Positions 25,732 through 35,183 of a stretch of 64,000 nucleotides of DNA are shown piece by piece. The stretch is from assembly GCA_900765105.1 (NCBI GenBank), contig CAAFQM010000126.1, positions 1 through 64,000 on the forward strand, read 5' to 3'. The translations under genes and the position numbers were made by a program. Below the pieces are notes generated by a model. It worked only from the letters and a program-made list of their open reading frames with translations. It was not told where the DNA came from and ran no database searches. Source of the stretch: an uncultured Faecalibacterium sp. (GTDB lineage: Bacteria > Bacillota > Clostridia > Oscillospirales > Ruminococcaceae). Positions within the stretch are counted from its first letter, which is position 1. Every line of letters starts with the position of its first letter.

Positions 25732-27129
25732 TTGAAGGAAGTCAAACTCGAGGAGTCGGCTTATCAGTTCGACGCCAAAATGTCCCTGAAGCAGGCCATC
25801 CCGCTGGGTCTGCAGCACGTCTGCGCCATGTTCGTGGGCAACTTGACCCCGCTGTTGATCATCACCAGTGCCTGCGGCATTGCAGGCGGCGAATTTGCAG
25901 ACCTGCAGGTCACGCTGCTGCAAAGCGCCATGTTCGTGGCCGGTGTAGTCACACTGGTGCAGCTGTTCACCATCGGCCCGGTCGGCGGCGGTGTGCCCAT
26001 CATCATGGGTACCAGCTCCGGCTTTATCGGCGTGTTCAACAGCGTCGTCGGCAGCATGGGCGGCGGTGTGCTGGCCTATGGTGCCATTATGGGCGCGTCG
26101 ATCATCGGCGGTATTTTTGAAAGCGTGCTCGGCTTCTTTCTCAAGCCCCTGCGTAAGTTCTTCCCGCCGGTGGTCACCGGTACGGTGGTTCTGTCCATCG
26201 GCCTGTCGCTGATTTCGGTGGGCATCAATTCCTTCGGTGGCGGCAACAGTGCAAAGGATTTCGGCTCCATGGAAAACCTCCTGCTGGCGCTGTTTGTTCT
26301 GGTGGTCATCCTATTTTTCAAGCACTGGACTACCGGCTTCCTCAGCTCTTCTGCCATCCTGATCGGCATTCTGGCCGGTTATCTGGCAGCTTTTGTGATG
26401 GGTCTTGTGCTGCCCACCACCGGCGTTACCGCCGACGGTGTGGAGTTCACCAAGGCATGGGTGCTCAACTGGGACAAGGTGGCGCAGGCTTCCTGGTTTG
26501 CTGTTCCCAAGCTGATGCCCGTCAAGGTGGTCTTTGATTTGCGCGCCATCCTGCCCGTGCTTGTCATGTTCATCGTCACAGCTGTGGAAACTATCGGTGA
26601 TATTTCCGGCGTGATGGAAGGCGGCATGGACCGCGAGCCGACCGACAAGGAGCTGTCCGGCGGCGTCATCTGCGACGGCCTCGGCTCTACTTTTGCAGCG
26701 CTGTTCGGCGTCCTGCCAAACACCTCCTTCAGCCAGAATGTGGGTCTGGTGGCCATGACCAAGGTGGTCAACCGCATAGCTCTGGCTTCCGGTGCTATCT
26801 TCCTGATTCTGTGCGGCCTTGTTCCCAAACTGGGCGCACTGATTTCCATCATGCCGCAGGCAGTTCTGGGAGGTGCGGCTGTGATGATGTTCTCGTCCAT
26901 CGTGGTCAGCGGCATTCAGCTGATCACCAAGGAGAAGATGACTCCACGTCACCTGACCATCGTGTCCGTGGCGCTGGGCGTCGGTTATGGCATGGGTGCC
27001 AACAGCGGCATTCTGGCCAATGCTCCGCAGGCATTCCAGCTGATCTGCGGCGAGTCCGGCATCGTTCCGGCCGCTTTTGTGGCGATCCTGCTGAACGTCC
27101 TGCTGCCGAAGGACAATAAGGCGGAGTAA
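25732..27129 (+). CDS. NCS2 family nucleobase permease (uracil/xanthine type)
   Basis: A 465-residue polytopic membrane transporter of the nucleobase-ascorbate (NCS2) fold. Visible landmarks are LGLQHVCAMFVGNLTPLLI near the N-terminus, the SVGINSFGGG half-helix region and the signature segment around ETIGDISGVMEGGMDR near 286. A TTG start at 25732 is favoured: GAGGAGAG lies eight bases before it, while the ATG at 25666 lies in the -10 box. It sits beside a purine-hydroxylase-type gene cluster, so xanthine, urate or another purine is the likely substrate; uracil is less likely on context. It is transcribed toward the oppositely oriented mocA-like gene. Confidence 0.85.
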   Translation: MKEVKLEESAYQFDAKMSLKQAIPLGLQHVCAMFVGNLTPLLIITSACGIAGGEFADLQVTLLQSAMFVAGVVTLVQLFTIGPVGGGVPIIMGTSSGFIGVFNSVVGSMGGGVLAYGAIMGASIIGGIFESVLGFFLKPLRKFFPPVVTGTVVLSIGLSLISVGINSFGGGNSAKDFGSMENLLLALFVLVVILFFKHWTTGFLSSSAILIGILAGYLAAFVMGLVLPTTGVTADGVEFTKAWVLNWDKVAQASWFAVPKLMPVKVVFDLRAILPVLVMFIVTAVETIGDISGVMEGGMDREPTDKELSGGVICDGLGSTFAALFGVLPNTSFSQNVGLVAMTKVVNRIALASGAIFLILCGLVPKLGALISIMPQAVLGGAAVMMFSSIVVSGIQLITKEKMTPRHLTIVSVALGVGYGMGANSGILANAPQAFQLICGESGIVPAAFVAILLNVLLPKDNKAE

Positions 27130-27132
27130 GGT

Positions 27133-27774
27133 CTATCTTTTCTGAAACGCAAGAGTTTTCAGCTGCTCCAATGTTTCGGGCGTATCAGCATCCAGCAGCT
27201 CCGCACGGTCGGCAGCACTGACGGTTCGGACAGCTTCAGGATACTTCCGCAACAGAACACTGCCGCCCTTGCCCTCGGGCAGAGCAAGCAGCTCGGGAAA
27301 GAAACTGTTTCCAAAGAGAACGGGGCTTCCGGCAAGGGAAGCTCCGTTTTCTTCGATTCGGGCACCGAGACGGAAAATCTTCCGCTCTGCTTCTTTTGAC
27401 CCGTCCGCCCGGAAGGCCGCAATTACCGCTTCCACGCTGCTGCGCGTCAAAAGCGGCTGATCTCCGGGCAGGAACATACACCCGGCGAGATCCGGCCGCT
27501 GTTCCAGCAGATGGGAAAGACCGAGACGGACGGTGTCGTTGCGCCCGGGCAGGCTGTGCAGCAGTACAGGAACTTCATGCTGTCGGCACAGCGACTGCAC
27601 TTCTGCCGAGCGGGTGACAACGATGCGCGCGGCCAGCTGCGGCGTATCCGTTGCAGAAAAGGCACGGCAGAGCACCGGCTCGCCGCAGAAATTGGCGAGA
27701 AGTTTGTTGGAGCCGAACCGTCGGCTCAGGCCGGATGCCATGATCACGCAGCCGACCGGAAAAAGTTCCTTCAT
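27133..27774 (-). CDS. MocA-like nucleotidyltransferase of the molybdenum hydroxylase system
   Basis: A 213-residue NTP transferase that probably adds CMP (or AMP) to molybdopterin cofactor. The N-terminal nucleotide-binding motif (ASGLSRRFGSNKLL near 13-26) and an LPGDQP motif near 99 fit MocA/YgfJ. It is the only protein gene on the minus strand before 44.5 kb and is divergent from the hydroxylase operon, with a shared intergenic region containing a minus-strand TATAAT (27815-27820 on +). YgfJ-like proteins accompany selenium-dependent molybdenum hydroxylases. Expression opposite to the other eleven genes of the system is unusual. Confidence 0.78.
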   Translation of the reverse strand: MKELFPVGCVIMASGLSRRFGSNKLLANFCGEPVLCRAFSATDTPQLAARIVVTRSAEVQSLCRQHEVPVLLHSLPGRNDTVRLGLSHLLEQRPDLAGCMFLPGDQPLLTRSSVEAVIAAFRADGSKEAERKIFRLGARIEENGASLAGSPVLFGNSFFPELLALPEGKGGSVLLRKYPEAVRTVSAADRAELLDADTPETLEQLKTLAFQKR

Positions 27775-27814
27775 GCAAAAAACACCCCTTCAAGTCCAAA
27801 GGATTTCTGATAGT

Positions 27815-27820
27815 ATTATA
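27815..27820 (-). promoter_or_regulatory. Minus-strand -10 element for the mocA-like gene
   Basis: TATAAT read on the minus strand, about 40 bp before the mocA-like start codon. There is no clear -35. Confidence 0.4.
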
Positions 27821-27873
27821 GCGGATTTTGTGATAAAATAGAAGAACCGATAAAAAGAGAGGAACATGCATCT

Positions 27874-28674
27874 ATGATGACGATCCGAGAATACAAACGG
27901 GCCGAAAGTCTGGAAGAAGCCTGGCAGCTGAACCAGAAACGGCAGAACCGTGTGCTGGGCGGCATGATCTGGCTCAAGATGGAAAACATCAACGTGGGCA
28001 CCGCCATCGATTTGTCCGGCCTTGGGCTGGACATGATCGATGAGACGGATGACAGCTTTTCCATTGGTGCCATGGTCACGCTGCGCCAGCTGGAAGAGCA
28101 TCCCGGCCTTGCAGCCTATACCCATGGTTCCGTCAAGGAAGCGCTGCGCCACATCGTGGGCGTGCAGCTGCGCAATCTGGCTACGGTGGGCGGCAGCATC
28201 TACAGCCGGTTCGGCTTTTCCGATGTACTGACGCTTTTTCTTGCCATGGACTGTTCGGTGGAACTTTACAAGGGCGGCATCGTTTCCCTGCAGGAATATG
28301 CCGAGCGCCCCTATGACCGCGACATTCTGGTACGGCTGATCGTAAAAAAGACGGATGCGGAATACTGCTACCAGTCCGTACGCAACAGCCAGACGGATAT
28401 CCCGGTGCTGACCTGCGCGGCTGCCCGCCTTGCGGACGGCAGCTACCGCGTCGCAATCGGTGCGCGCCCGTTGAAGGCTGTCCGGTTTGAATTTGCCGCC
28501 GGGAAAGTTCCTGTGCCGCAGCTTGCACAGACAATGGCAGACGAGGTGAAACAGCAGATCGTGACCGGCTCCAATATGCGCGGCAGCGCCGAATATCGCC
28601 GCCATCTGGCAGGTGTTCTGACAAAGCGCGCCGTTCTGGAACTGGAAAGACACACCGCACAGGAGGTAAACTGA
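27874..28674 (+). CDS. FAD-binding subunit of a molybdenum hydroxylase
   Basis: A 266-residue XdhB/CoxM-type subunit that would move electrons from the iron-sulfur subunit to FAD. The FAD-binding fold shows RVLGGMIWLKM near 26 in place of the more usual AGGTDL, and the typical VGVQLRNLATVGGSI near 95-110. The C-terminal CO_deh_flav_C region follows. AGAGAGG lies upstream of the start. The next gene begins immediately after the stop, starting an operon of ten genes. Compared with Escherichia coli XdhB it is slightly shorter. Confidence 0.86.
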   Translation: MMTIREYKRAESLEEAWQLNQKRQNRVLGGMIWLKMENINVGTAIDLSGLGLDMIDETDDSFSIGAMVTLRQLEEHPGLAAYTHGSVKEALRHIVGVQLRNLATVGGSIYSRFGFSDVLTLFLAMDCSVELYKGGIVSLQEYAERPYDRDILVRLIVKKTDAEYCYQSVRNSQTDIPVLTCAAARLADGSYRVAIGARPLKAVRFEFAAGKVPVPQLAQTMADEVKQQIVTGSNMRGSAEYRRHLAGVLTKRAVLELERHTAQEVN

Positions 28675-29145
28675 ATGCAGATCCGTATTACGCTAAACGG
28701 GATCATGGTGACGGAGGAAGTTGCTCCCGACCTGCTCCTGATCGATTTTGTCCGCGCTCATGGCTGCAAAAGCGTCAAGCGCGGTTGTGAAACCTCCAAC
28801 TGCGGCTTGTGCACCGTCTTTCTGGACGACAAGCCGGTGCTGTCCTGTTCGGTGCTGGCCGCCCGCGCCGACGGGCATAAAGTCACCACGCTGGAAGGCC
28901 TGCAGGAAGAAGCGGCGGAATTCGGCGGCTTTATCGCCGATCAGGGCGCAGAGCAGTGCGGCTTTTGTAACCCGGGCTTTATCATGAATGCACTGGCGCT
29001 GTTCCGCGAAAATCCGTACCCCAGCGAGGAAGAGGTCAAGGAATATCTGTCCGGCAACCTCTGCCGCTGCTCCGGTTACGAGGGTCAGCTGCGGGGCATT
29101 ATGAATTTTCTGGCATGGAAAAAGCAGAAGGAGGCCGCAGAATGA
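28675..29145 (+). CDS. [2Fe-2S] subunit of a molybdenum hydroxylase
   Basis: A 156-residue small subunit carrying two [2Fe-2S] clusters. The plant-type ferredoxin motif uses C38, C43, C46 and C58; the second set is C95, C98, C130 and C132 (QCGFCNPG and CRCSGY). It relays electrons between the molybdenum centre and FAD. The start follows the previous TGA directly, and its own TGA overlaps the start of the large subunit, so the three subunits are translated in a coupled way. Confidence 0.92.
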   Translation: MQIRITLNGIMVTEEVAPDLLLIDFVRAHGCKSVKRGCETSNCGLCTVFLDDKPVLSCSVLAARADGHKVTTLEGLQEEAAEFGGFIADQGAEQCGFCNPGFIMNALALFRENPYPSEEEVKEYLSGNLCRCSGYEGQLRGIMNFLAWKKQKEAAE

Positions 29146-31439
29146 ATACTGTCAACAAGCCCTTCCGCAAAAAAGATGCCATGCAGCTGGTCACCGGCCA
29201 GCCAGTCTACATGGATGACGTGATCCCGGCGGACTGCCTGATCGTCAAGCTGCTGCGCTCACCTCATGCCAATGCGATCGTGAAGACCATCAATACGGCT
29301 GTGGCCAAAAAGGTGCCGGGCATCGAAGCCATCTTCACCTGGGAGGATGTGCCGCAGGATGCGCCCCGCTACACCCAGGCAGGCCAGACCTTCCCGGAGG
29401 CAAGCCCCCGTGACCGACTGGTCATCGACCGCCACGTCCGTTTCGTGGGTGATGTGGTGGCCATTGTGGCCGGTAAGGACGAAAAGTGCGTGGACAAAGC
29501 GCTGAAGCTCATCAAGGTCGAGTATGAAGTGCTGGAAGCCGTGCTGGACTACCATGTCGCCAAGGATAACCCGGTTCTCGTCCATCCGGAGGACAACTGG
29601 GAAAGCTTGTGCCCGGTGGGAGCCGATAACAAGCGGAACCTTTGCGCCCACGACGAATGCGGCTCCGGAGACATCGACGCAGTGCTGGCGGGGTGCGATG
29701 TGGTGATCGACCATGTTTACCACACCAAAGCCTGCCAGCAGGCCATGATGGAAACCTTCCGCACCTACTGCTCCATCGACACCTATGGCCGCCTGAATGT
29801 GCTCAGCTCCACCCAGATCGTGTTCCATGCGCGGCGCAACATTGCCAATGCCCTGCATATCCCCAAATCCATGGTGCGTGTTTCCAAGCCCCGCATCGGC
29901 GGCGGTTTTGGTGCCAAGCAGACAGCGGTCAGCGAGGTATACCCCGCCTTTGTGACCTGGAAAACCAAAAAGCCCTCCAAGATCATTTTCAGCCGGGTGG
30001 AAAGCCAGACGGCCTCCTCTCCGCGCCACGAAATGGAAATGCATGTCCGGCTGGGTGCCACGAAGGACGGCATCGTGAAGGGCATCGACCTGTACACGCT
30101 GTCCAACACCGGTGCCTACGGCGAGCACGGCCCCACGACCGTGGGCCTGTCCGGCCACAAATCCATCCCGCTGTACGGCAAGGCTGAAGCCTTCCGCTTT
30201 GTCAGCGATGTGGTGTATACCAACCACATGTCTGCCGGTGCCTACCGCGGCTACGGTGCGACCCAGGGCCTGTTTGCTGTGGAATCTGCCGTGAACGAAC
30301 TGGCCCACAAGCTGAACATGGACCCCTTTGCCCTGCGCCTGAAGAACACGGTGCAGGAGGGCGATGTGATGCCTGCCTACTACGGTGCCGTGAACACCAG
30401 CTGTGCGCTGGACCGCTGTCTTGTCAAGGTGCGGGAGATGATCGACTGGGAGCACAAATACCCGGCCCGTGATCTGGGCAACGGCAAGGTGCGCGCCGTC
30501 GGCATGGGCATGGCCATGCAGGGCTCCGGTATTTCCGGCATGGACGTGGGCAGTGCGACCCTCAAGCTGAACGATGATGGATTCTACTCGCTGATCATCG
30601 GTGCAGCGGATATGGGCACCGGCTGTGACACCACGCTGGCGCAGATCGCCGCCGAAGTGCTGGACTGCCCGCTGGACAACATTGCGGTATTTGGTGCCGA
30701 CACCGATACCTCTCCCTATGACTCCGGTTCCTATGCATCCAGTACCACCTACGTTACCGGCAAGGCCACTGAGAAGTGTGCCATGAAGCTGCGGGAACAG
30801 ATCTGCAAGCTGGGTGCCGAGCTGCTGGGCTGCCCGGCAGATGCTGTGGAGTTTGATGGCAAAGAAGTGTTTGAAAGCGCCGCCCCGGAAACGAAAAAGA
30901 CCCTGTCCGAGATCGCCTATGCGTCTCAGTTCGGCCATATGGTCCCGCTGGAGGCCACCGAGACCCACACTTCGCCTCTGTCGCCGCCGCCGTACATGGT
31001 GGGTGCCGCAGAAGTGGAAGTGGACACCGAGACCGGCGAAGTGAAGCTGCTGGAGTTTGACGCCTGTGTGGACTGCGGCACGCCCATCAACCCGAATCTG
31101 ACCCGTGTGCAGGCCGAGGGCGGCCTGCTGCAGGGTATCGGTATGACCCTGACCGAGAACGTCACTTACGACAAAAAAGGCTATCCGGAGGAAAATTCGC
31201 TGTTCCAGTACAAGATCCCGGCCCGCACGGATGTGGGCAGGATCCGGGTAGAATTTGAGAGCAGCTACGAGCCGAACGGCCCCTTCGGTGCCAAATCCAT
31301 CGGTGAGGTGGTCATCAACACCCCGCTGCCTGCCATCTCCGATGCCATCTACAATGCCATCGGCACCCGGTTCTATGAGCTGCCCATCACGCCGGAAAAG
31401 ATTGCCATGGCCGTGGCCGCCCAAAAAGACGAAGAATGA
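29142..31439 (+). CDS. Molybdopterin-binding subunit, selenium-dependent type
   Basis: The 765-residue catalytic subunit of a xanthine dehydrogenase-family hydroxylase. It holds molybdopterin in the GGGFGAKQ region near 252 and the GAYRGYGATQ region near 366; the family glutamate that attacks substrate is E722 in GAKSIGE. Context with yqeB, yqeC and orphan selD indicates that the Mo site carries a labile selenium. The start at 29142 overlaps the preceding stop; the extension to 29115 was rejected. The oxidised substrate is likely a purine or other N-heterocycle. Confidence 0.9.
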   Translation: MNTVNKPFRKKDAMQLVTGQPVYMDDVIPADCLIVKLLRSPHANAIVKTINTAVAKKVPGIEAIFTWEDVPQDAPRYTQAGQTFPEASPRDRLVIDRHVRFVGDVVAIVAGKDEKCVDKALKLIKVEYEVLEAVLDYHVAKDNPVLVHPEDNWESLCPVGADNKRNLCAHDECGSGDIDAVLAGCDVVIDHVYHTKACQQAMMETFRTYCSIDTYGRLNVLSSTQIVFHARRNIANALHIPKSMVRVSKPRIGGGFGAKQTAVSEVYPAFVTWKTKKPSKIIFSRVESQTASSPRHEMEMHVRLGATKDGIVKGIDLYTLSNTGAYGEHGPTTVGLSGHKSIPLYGKAEAFRFVSDVVYTNHMSAGAYRGYGATQGLFAVESAVNELAHKLNMDPFALRLKNTVQEGDVMPAYYGAVNTSCALDRCLVKVREMIDWEHKYPARDLGNGKVRAVGMGMAMQGSGISGMDVGSATLKLNDDGFYSLIIGAADMGTGCDTTLAQIAAEVLDCPLDNIAVFGADTDTSPYDSGSYASSTTYVTGKATEKCAMKLREQICKLGAELLGCPADAVEFDGKEVFESAAPETKKTLSEIAYASQFGHMVPLEATETHTSPLSPPPYMVGAAEVEVDTETGEVKLLEFDACVDCGTPINPNLTRVQAEGGLLQGIGMTLTENVTYDKKGYPEENSLFQYKIPARTDVGRIRVEFESSYEPNGPFGAKSIGEVVINTPLPAISDAIYNAIGTRFYELPITPEKIAMAVAAQKDEE

Positions 31440-32143
31440 ATCTGGAAAGCTGCTTTCCGTTTCTGACGGAAAAAGGGCATGTCATCTCGCTGGTGGGCGG
31501 CGGCGGAAAAACGACCCTGATGTATGCCATGGCATCCTGCTGCGCCCGCAAAGGCTGGAAAGTTCTGGTCACGACCACGACCCATATTATGATGCCGTCC
31601 GGCGGTGTCTGGGCAGAAAGTGATGCCACCCGTGATGCGCTATGGGCTGGCGGGAACTATGCCGTTGCCGGATCGCCCGCTCCGGAAGGTAAACTGGCCA
31701 CTCCGCCTGCGCAGCTTCTAAGCCGCTGGATGAAGCTGGCCGACCTGACACTGATCGAAGCGGACGGAGCAAAACGGATGCCCTGCAAAGCCCCGGCTGC
31801 ACACGAACCGGTGATTTTGCCGCAGTGTGATACGGTGCTGGCAGTGGCCGGGCTTTCGGCACTGGAAAGACCGCTCGGAGTCGTTTGTTTCCGGGCGGAA
31901 CAGGCAGCTACTCTGCTGGGCGTCCCACAGGATACGATTCTGACACCGGAACTTCTTGCTGCATTACTGGCAAGCAGTCAGGGCGGGCGCAAGTTGGTAG
32001 GCAGCAGGGTGTTTTGCGCCGTACTCAATCAGGCGGACACACCGCAGCGTCTGCTGCTTGGAAAGCAGACGCTTGATATCCTGCAGGAACGCTATCAGAT
32101 AACCGGCGTTCTGACACATTTTGAAGAGGGAGAACGCGCATGA
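31436..32143 (+). CDS. yqeC: YqeC-like selenium cofactor maturation protein
   Basis: A 235-residue protein with an N-terminal P-loop GGGGKTT near 21-27, the pattern of the YqeC family of putative selenium-dependent hydroxylase accessory proteins. It is presumed to use nucleotide hydrolysis when selenium is inserted in the Mo centre. The start overlaps the stop of the catalytic subunit by four bases (ATGA), and its end overlaps selD in the same way. The biochemistry of YqeC is not known to me. Confidence 0.82.
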   Translation: MNLESCFPFLTEKGHVISLVGGGGKTTLMYAMASCCARKGWKVLVTTTTHIMMPSGGVWAESDATRDALWAGGNYAVAGSPAPEGKLATPPAQLLSRWMKLADLTLIEADGAKRMPCKAPAAHEPVILPQCDTVLAVAGLSALERPLGVVCFRAEQAATLLGVPQDTILTPELLAALLASSQGGRKLVGSRVFCAVLNQADTPQRLLLGKQTLDILQERYQITGVLTHFEEGERA

Positions 32144-33174
32144 ACAAAGAAGAAAAAATCGTGTTCTGCACCGGAGGCGGCTGCACGGCAAAGCTTGGAG
32201 CAGGCGTGCTGAGCCATATTCTGGAAAAGCTGCCCCGGGGCGAGAAAGACCCGAACCTTCTGGTGGGGTATGACAGCCGGGATGATGCAGCCGTCTACCG
32301 CATCACGGAAGACGTGGCGCTTGTGCAGACCGTGGACTTTTTTCCGCCGATGGTGGATGACCCCTATACCTTCGGGCAGATCGCGGCGGCCAACGCGCTG
32401 AGCGATGTCTACGCCATGGGCGGCGAGGTGAAAACAGCTCTGAATCTCGTTTGTTTCCCGGAAAGCATGGATTTGAACGTCCTGGGCGAGATCCTGCGCG
32501 GCGGTGCCGAAAAAGTAGCGGAAGCCGGCGGTGTTCTGGCGGGCGGGCACTCCATCGCAGACAGCGGCGTGAAATACGGTCTGTCCGTGACGGGGCTTGT
32601 AGACCCGAAGCATCTTTACGCCAACGATACCGGCTGCCCCGGCGATAAGCTGATTCTGACAAAGGCACTGGGCGTTGGGTTGATCTGCACGGCAAACCGT
32701 GTGGGCGAAGCAGCGCCAGAACACATGGATGCTGCCATTGCTTCCATGACGATGCTGAACAAGACCGCCGCCGGGATCAGCCGCCACTACCCGGTGCACG
32801 CCGCTACCGATGTGACCGGATTCAGCTTTCTGGGCCATCTGCACGAGATGATGGGCGGGAAGCTTTCCTGTATCGTCAATGCCCGCGCGGTGCCCGTGCT
32901 GCCGGGAGCGGAAAAGGCTGCGGATGATTTTCTGTATACGGCTGCCGGACAGCGCAACCGCAACCATACCGGCCCGTTTGTTACATTTGAAAATGTTCCT
33001 TTTGCCATGGAGGAAGTCCTGTTCGACCCGCAGACTTCCGGCGGGCTGCTTCTGGCCGTTGCGCCGGAAAGAGCTTCTGCGCTGGAAGCAGAACTGCAGT
33101 CAGCCGGTCTCCCGGCCCGGATCGTGGGCGAGATCCTGCCCAAAGCGGAACAGGAAATTATTGTGAAATACTGA
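32140..33174 (+). CDS. selD: Selenide, water dikinase (SelD), cysteine form
   Basis: The enzyme makes selenophosphate from selenide and ATP. The 344-residue protein has the flexible catalytic N-terminus GGGCTAK with C15 and K18, corresponding to C17/U17 and K20 of Escherichia coli SelD. The second cysteine found in the E. coli loop is replaced. The active-site position is cysteine, not a UGA-encoded selenocysteine. The AIRS-fold landmarks DDAAVY and [16 protein letters not shown] [12 protein letters not shown] follow. There is no selA, selB or selC in the window, so selenophosphate is likely used for the hydroxylase cofactor: an orphan SelD. Confidence 0.93.
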   Translation: MNKEEKIVFCTGGGCTAKLGAGVLSHILEKLPRGEKDPNLLVGYDSRDDAAVYRITEDVALVQTVDFFPPMVDDPYTFGQIAAANALSDVYAMGGEVKTALNLVCFPESMDLNVLGEILRGGAEKVAEAGGVLAGGHSIADSGVKYGLSVTGLVDPKHLYANDTGCPGDKLILTKALGVGLICTANRVGEAAPEHMDAAIASMTMLNKTAAGISRHYPVHAATDVTGFSFLGHLHEMMGGKLSCIVNARAVPVLPGAEKAADDFLYTAAGQRNRNHTGPFVTFENVPFAMEEVLFDPQTSGGLLLAVAPERASALEAELQSAGLPARIVGEILPKAEQEIIVKY

Positions 33175-33189
33175 AAGGAACCACCCAAA

Positions 33190-33798
33190 ATGATGATGAA
33201 TGTTGATGCCCGCGGAGATGCATGTCCGCTCCCCATTGTGAAAGCCAAAAAGGCTATTGCAGAGCTGAAAGGCGCTGGTCAGGTAGAAGTTCTGGTGGAC
33301 AATGAGATCGCCGTGCAGAACCTGACCAAAATGGCGCAGCAGAAAGGCTATCCGTACAGTGCCGAAAAGCTGGCTGAAAAAGATTACCGCGTGCTGTTCA
33401 CCATCGGTGAAGCAGCTGCAGAATCCGCCGGGGAAGCGCCTGCCTGCATGCCGGACACCCGCACGGATACGGTAGTGGCCATCGGATCGGACAAAATGGG
33501 CATTGGTGCAGAAGAGCTTGGCAAGACCCTGCTCGAAGCCTTTGTCTTTGCACTGACCCAGCAGGATCAGCTGCCCAAGACCATTCTTTTCTACAATAGC
33601 GGCGCATCCCTGACCTGCGAAGGTTCCCCCATGCTGGAAGACCTGAAGGCACTGGAAGCACAGGGTGTGGAGATCATGACCTGCGGCACCTGTCTGAATT
33701 TCTACGGCCTGACCGAGAAACTTGCCGTCGGTAGCGTGACCAATATGTATACGATCGTGGAAAAACTGACGCTGGCCGGCAACATGGTGAAACCATGA
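33190..33798 (+). CDS. yedF: YedF selenium metabolism protein
   Basis: A 202-residue protein made of an N-terminal TusA/SirA-like domain (C12 in the ACPLPIVKAKK motif) and a C-terminal DsrE-like domain with CGTCLNFYGL near 163. The family co-occurs with SelD and may carry selenium or sulfur as a persulfide or perselenide. AAAGGAAC lies ahead of the first ATG of an MMM start. It overlaps the aminotransferase gene by four bases. Confidence 0.88.
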   Translation: MMMNVDARGDACPLPIVKAKKAIAELKGAGQVEVLVDNEIAVQNLTKMAQQKGYPYSAEKLAEKDYRVLFTIGEAAAESAGEAPACMPDTRTDTVVAIGSDKMGIGAEELGKTLLEAFVFALTQQDQLPKTILFYNSGASLTCEGSPMLEDLKALEAQGVEIMTCGTCLNFYGLTEKLAVGSVTNMYTIVEKLTLAGNMVKP

Positions 33799-34934
33799 TC
33801 TATCTTGATAATGCGGCGACCACCCTGCACAAGCCCCCTGAGGTGGAACAGGCAATGATGGATGCACTTCGTACAGCGGGCAACCCGGGGCGCGGTGCGC
33901 ATGAACCGACTCTGCATGCATCACGAATCGTTTTTCAGGCACGCTGTGCAATGGCAAAGCTGCTGAATGTGCCGGATCCTTCCTGCATTGCTTTTACTTC
34001 TAACGCCACGCAGGCGCTCAATCTGGCTATCAGCGGTTTGTTCGGGCCGGGCGATCACATCATCACAACGGTCTGCGAACACAACTCTGTTCTGCGGCCG
34101 CTGTATCGTCTGCGGGAGCAGGGCACACGGCTGGATTTCATCGAAACAGATGCGGAAGGCCGGTTCTGCGATACGCAATGGGATGAGTATCTCCGGCCGG
34201 ACACCCGCGCATTCGTCCTGACCATGGCATCCAACGTCACCGGAAACGAGCCGGATCTTGCACAGGCAGCGCGGACAGCTCACCGGAATGGGATGCTTCT
34301 GGTCGTGGATGCATCCCAGACGGCGGGAGCACAGCCCATCGATGTGCAGGCGATGGGGATCGATGTGCTGTGTTTTACCGGGCACAAAGCCCTTCTCGGC
34401 CCGCAGGGAACAGGCGGCATCTATGTGCGTCCCGGGCTTGCTCTCCGCCCGCTGATCGTAGGCGGCAGCGGCGTACAAAGCTTTCTGGAACATCACCCTA
34501 CGCAGATGCCGACCGCACTGGAAGCGGGCACATTGAACGTTCCCGGGCTGGCTGGTCTGTGCGCCGGTGCGGAGTGGCTCCTTGCACAAGGAATTGAAAA
34601 TCTGCAGAAGAAAGAAACGGCTCTCACCGAACTGTTTTACGAAAATGTCCGCACGATTCCGAACGCGAAAATTTACGGCGACCCGCTTGCAAAACGGCAC
34701 GCGCCCATTGTATCCCTGAACATCGGCGGTGAGGACTCTGCCCGGATTGCGGATCTTCTGTGGGAAGACTACGGCATCTGCGTGCGTGCCGGTGCTCACT
34801 GCGCGCCGCTGATGCACAAAGCACTGGGAACCGCCGGGCAGGGTGCGGTGCGGTTCAGCTTTTCGCATTTCAACACCGAGCAGGAGGTTCTGCAGGCGGC
34901 ACAGGCCGTGCGGGAACTGGCACAGGAGGCTTGA
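33795..34934 (+). CDS. Class V aminotransferase (cysteine desulfurase / selenocysteine lyase-like)
   Basis: A 379-residue PLP enzyme with Schiff-base lysine K198 in TGHK and the reactive cysteine C336 in RAGAHCA, the hallmark of group II (CsdB/SufS-like) desulfurases. Embedded between yedF and DUF3343, it probably frees selenium from selenocysteine or sulfur from cysteine for SelD and cofactor maturation. The N-terminus starts directly with YLDNAATT. Start and end codons are packed against its neighbours (overlap of four bases, then TGA-ATG), so it is part of the same operon. Confidence 0.87.
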   Translation: MIYLDNAATTLHKPPEVEQAMMDALRTAGNPGRGAHEPTLHASRIVFQARCAMAKLLNVPDPSCIAFTSNATQALNLAISGLFGPGDHIITTVCEHNSVLRPLYRLREQGTRLDFIETDAEGRFCDTQWDEYLRPDTRAFVLTMASNVTGNEPDLAQAARTAHRNGMLLVVDASQTAGAQPIDVQAMGIDVLCFTGHKALLGPQGTGGIYVRPGLALRPLIVGGSGVQSFLEHHPTQMPTALEAGTLNVPGLAGLCAGAEWLLAQGIENLQKKETALTELFYENVRTIPNAKIYGDPLAKRHAPIVSLNIGGEDSARIADLLWEDYGICVRAGAHCAPLMHKALGTAGQGAVRFSFSHFNTEQEVLQAAQAVRELAQEA

Positions 34935-35165
34935 ATGAGAGTACGACGGACTTATATCGTTCTTTCGTTCCGTACGACCATGGAAGCCATGGAATGGGAA
35001 AAGCAATGCATGGCACAGCAGGTGCCGGGCAGGCTGATCCCGCTCCCGCGGGAGATCTCGGCGGGCTGCGGCCTTGCATGGCGGATGCTGCCGGAAGAGT
35101 TCGAACTCTGGCAGCATCGGCTGGACAGAACCGGATACGACAAGGCCGCAGTGGTAGAACAATAA
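34935..35165 (+). CDS. DUF3343 putative Se/S carrier-like protein
   Basis: A 76-residue protein of the DUF3343 family. The family body starts with YIVLSFRTTMEAM and contains the ISAGCGLAWR stretch with a conserved cysteine-glycine (C45). Such proteins accompany selenium-dependent molybdenum hydroxylase clusters and some sulfur metabolism genes, and a carrier role has been suggested from co-occurrence. It begins at the base after the preceding stop. Confidence 0.85.
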   Translation: MRVRRTYIVLSFRTTMEAMEWEKQCMAQQVPGRLIPLPREISAGCGLAWRMLPEEFELWQHRLDRTGYDKAAVVEQ

Positions 35166-35183
35166 AAGCAGGAGAATGATTGG

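Noticed and set aside
32140..33174. Selenocysteine (in-frame UGA) in SelD
   Set aside because: The catalytic position C15 is encoded by TGC and the frame has no internal TGA.
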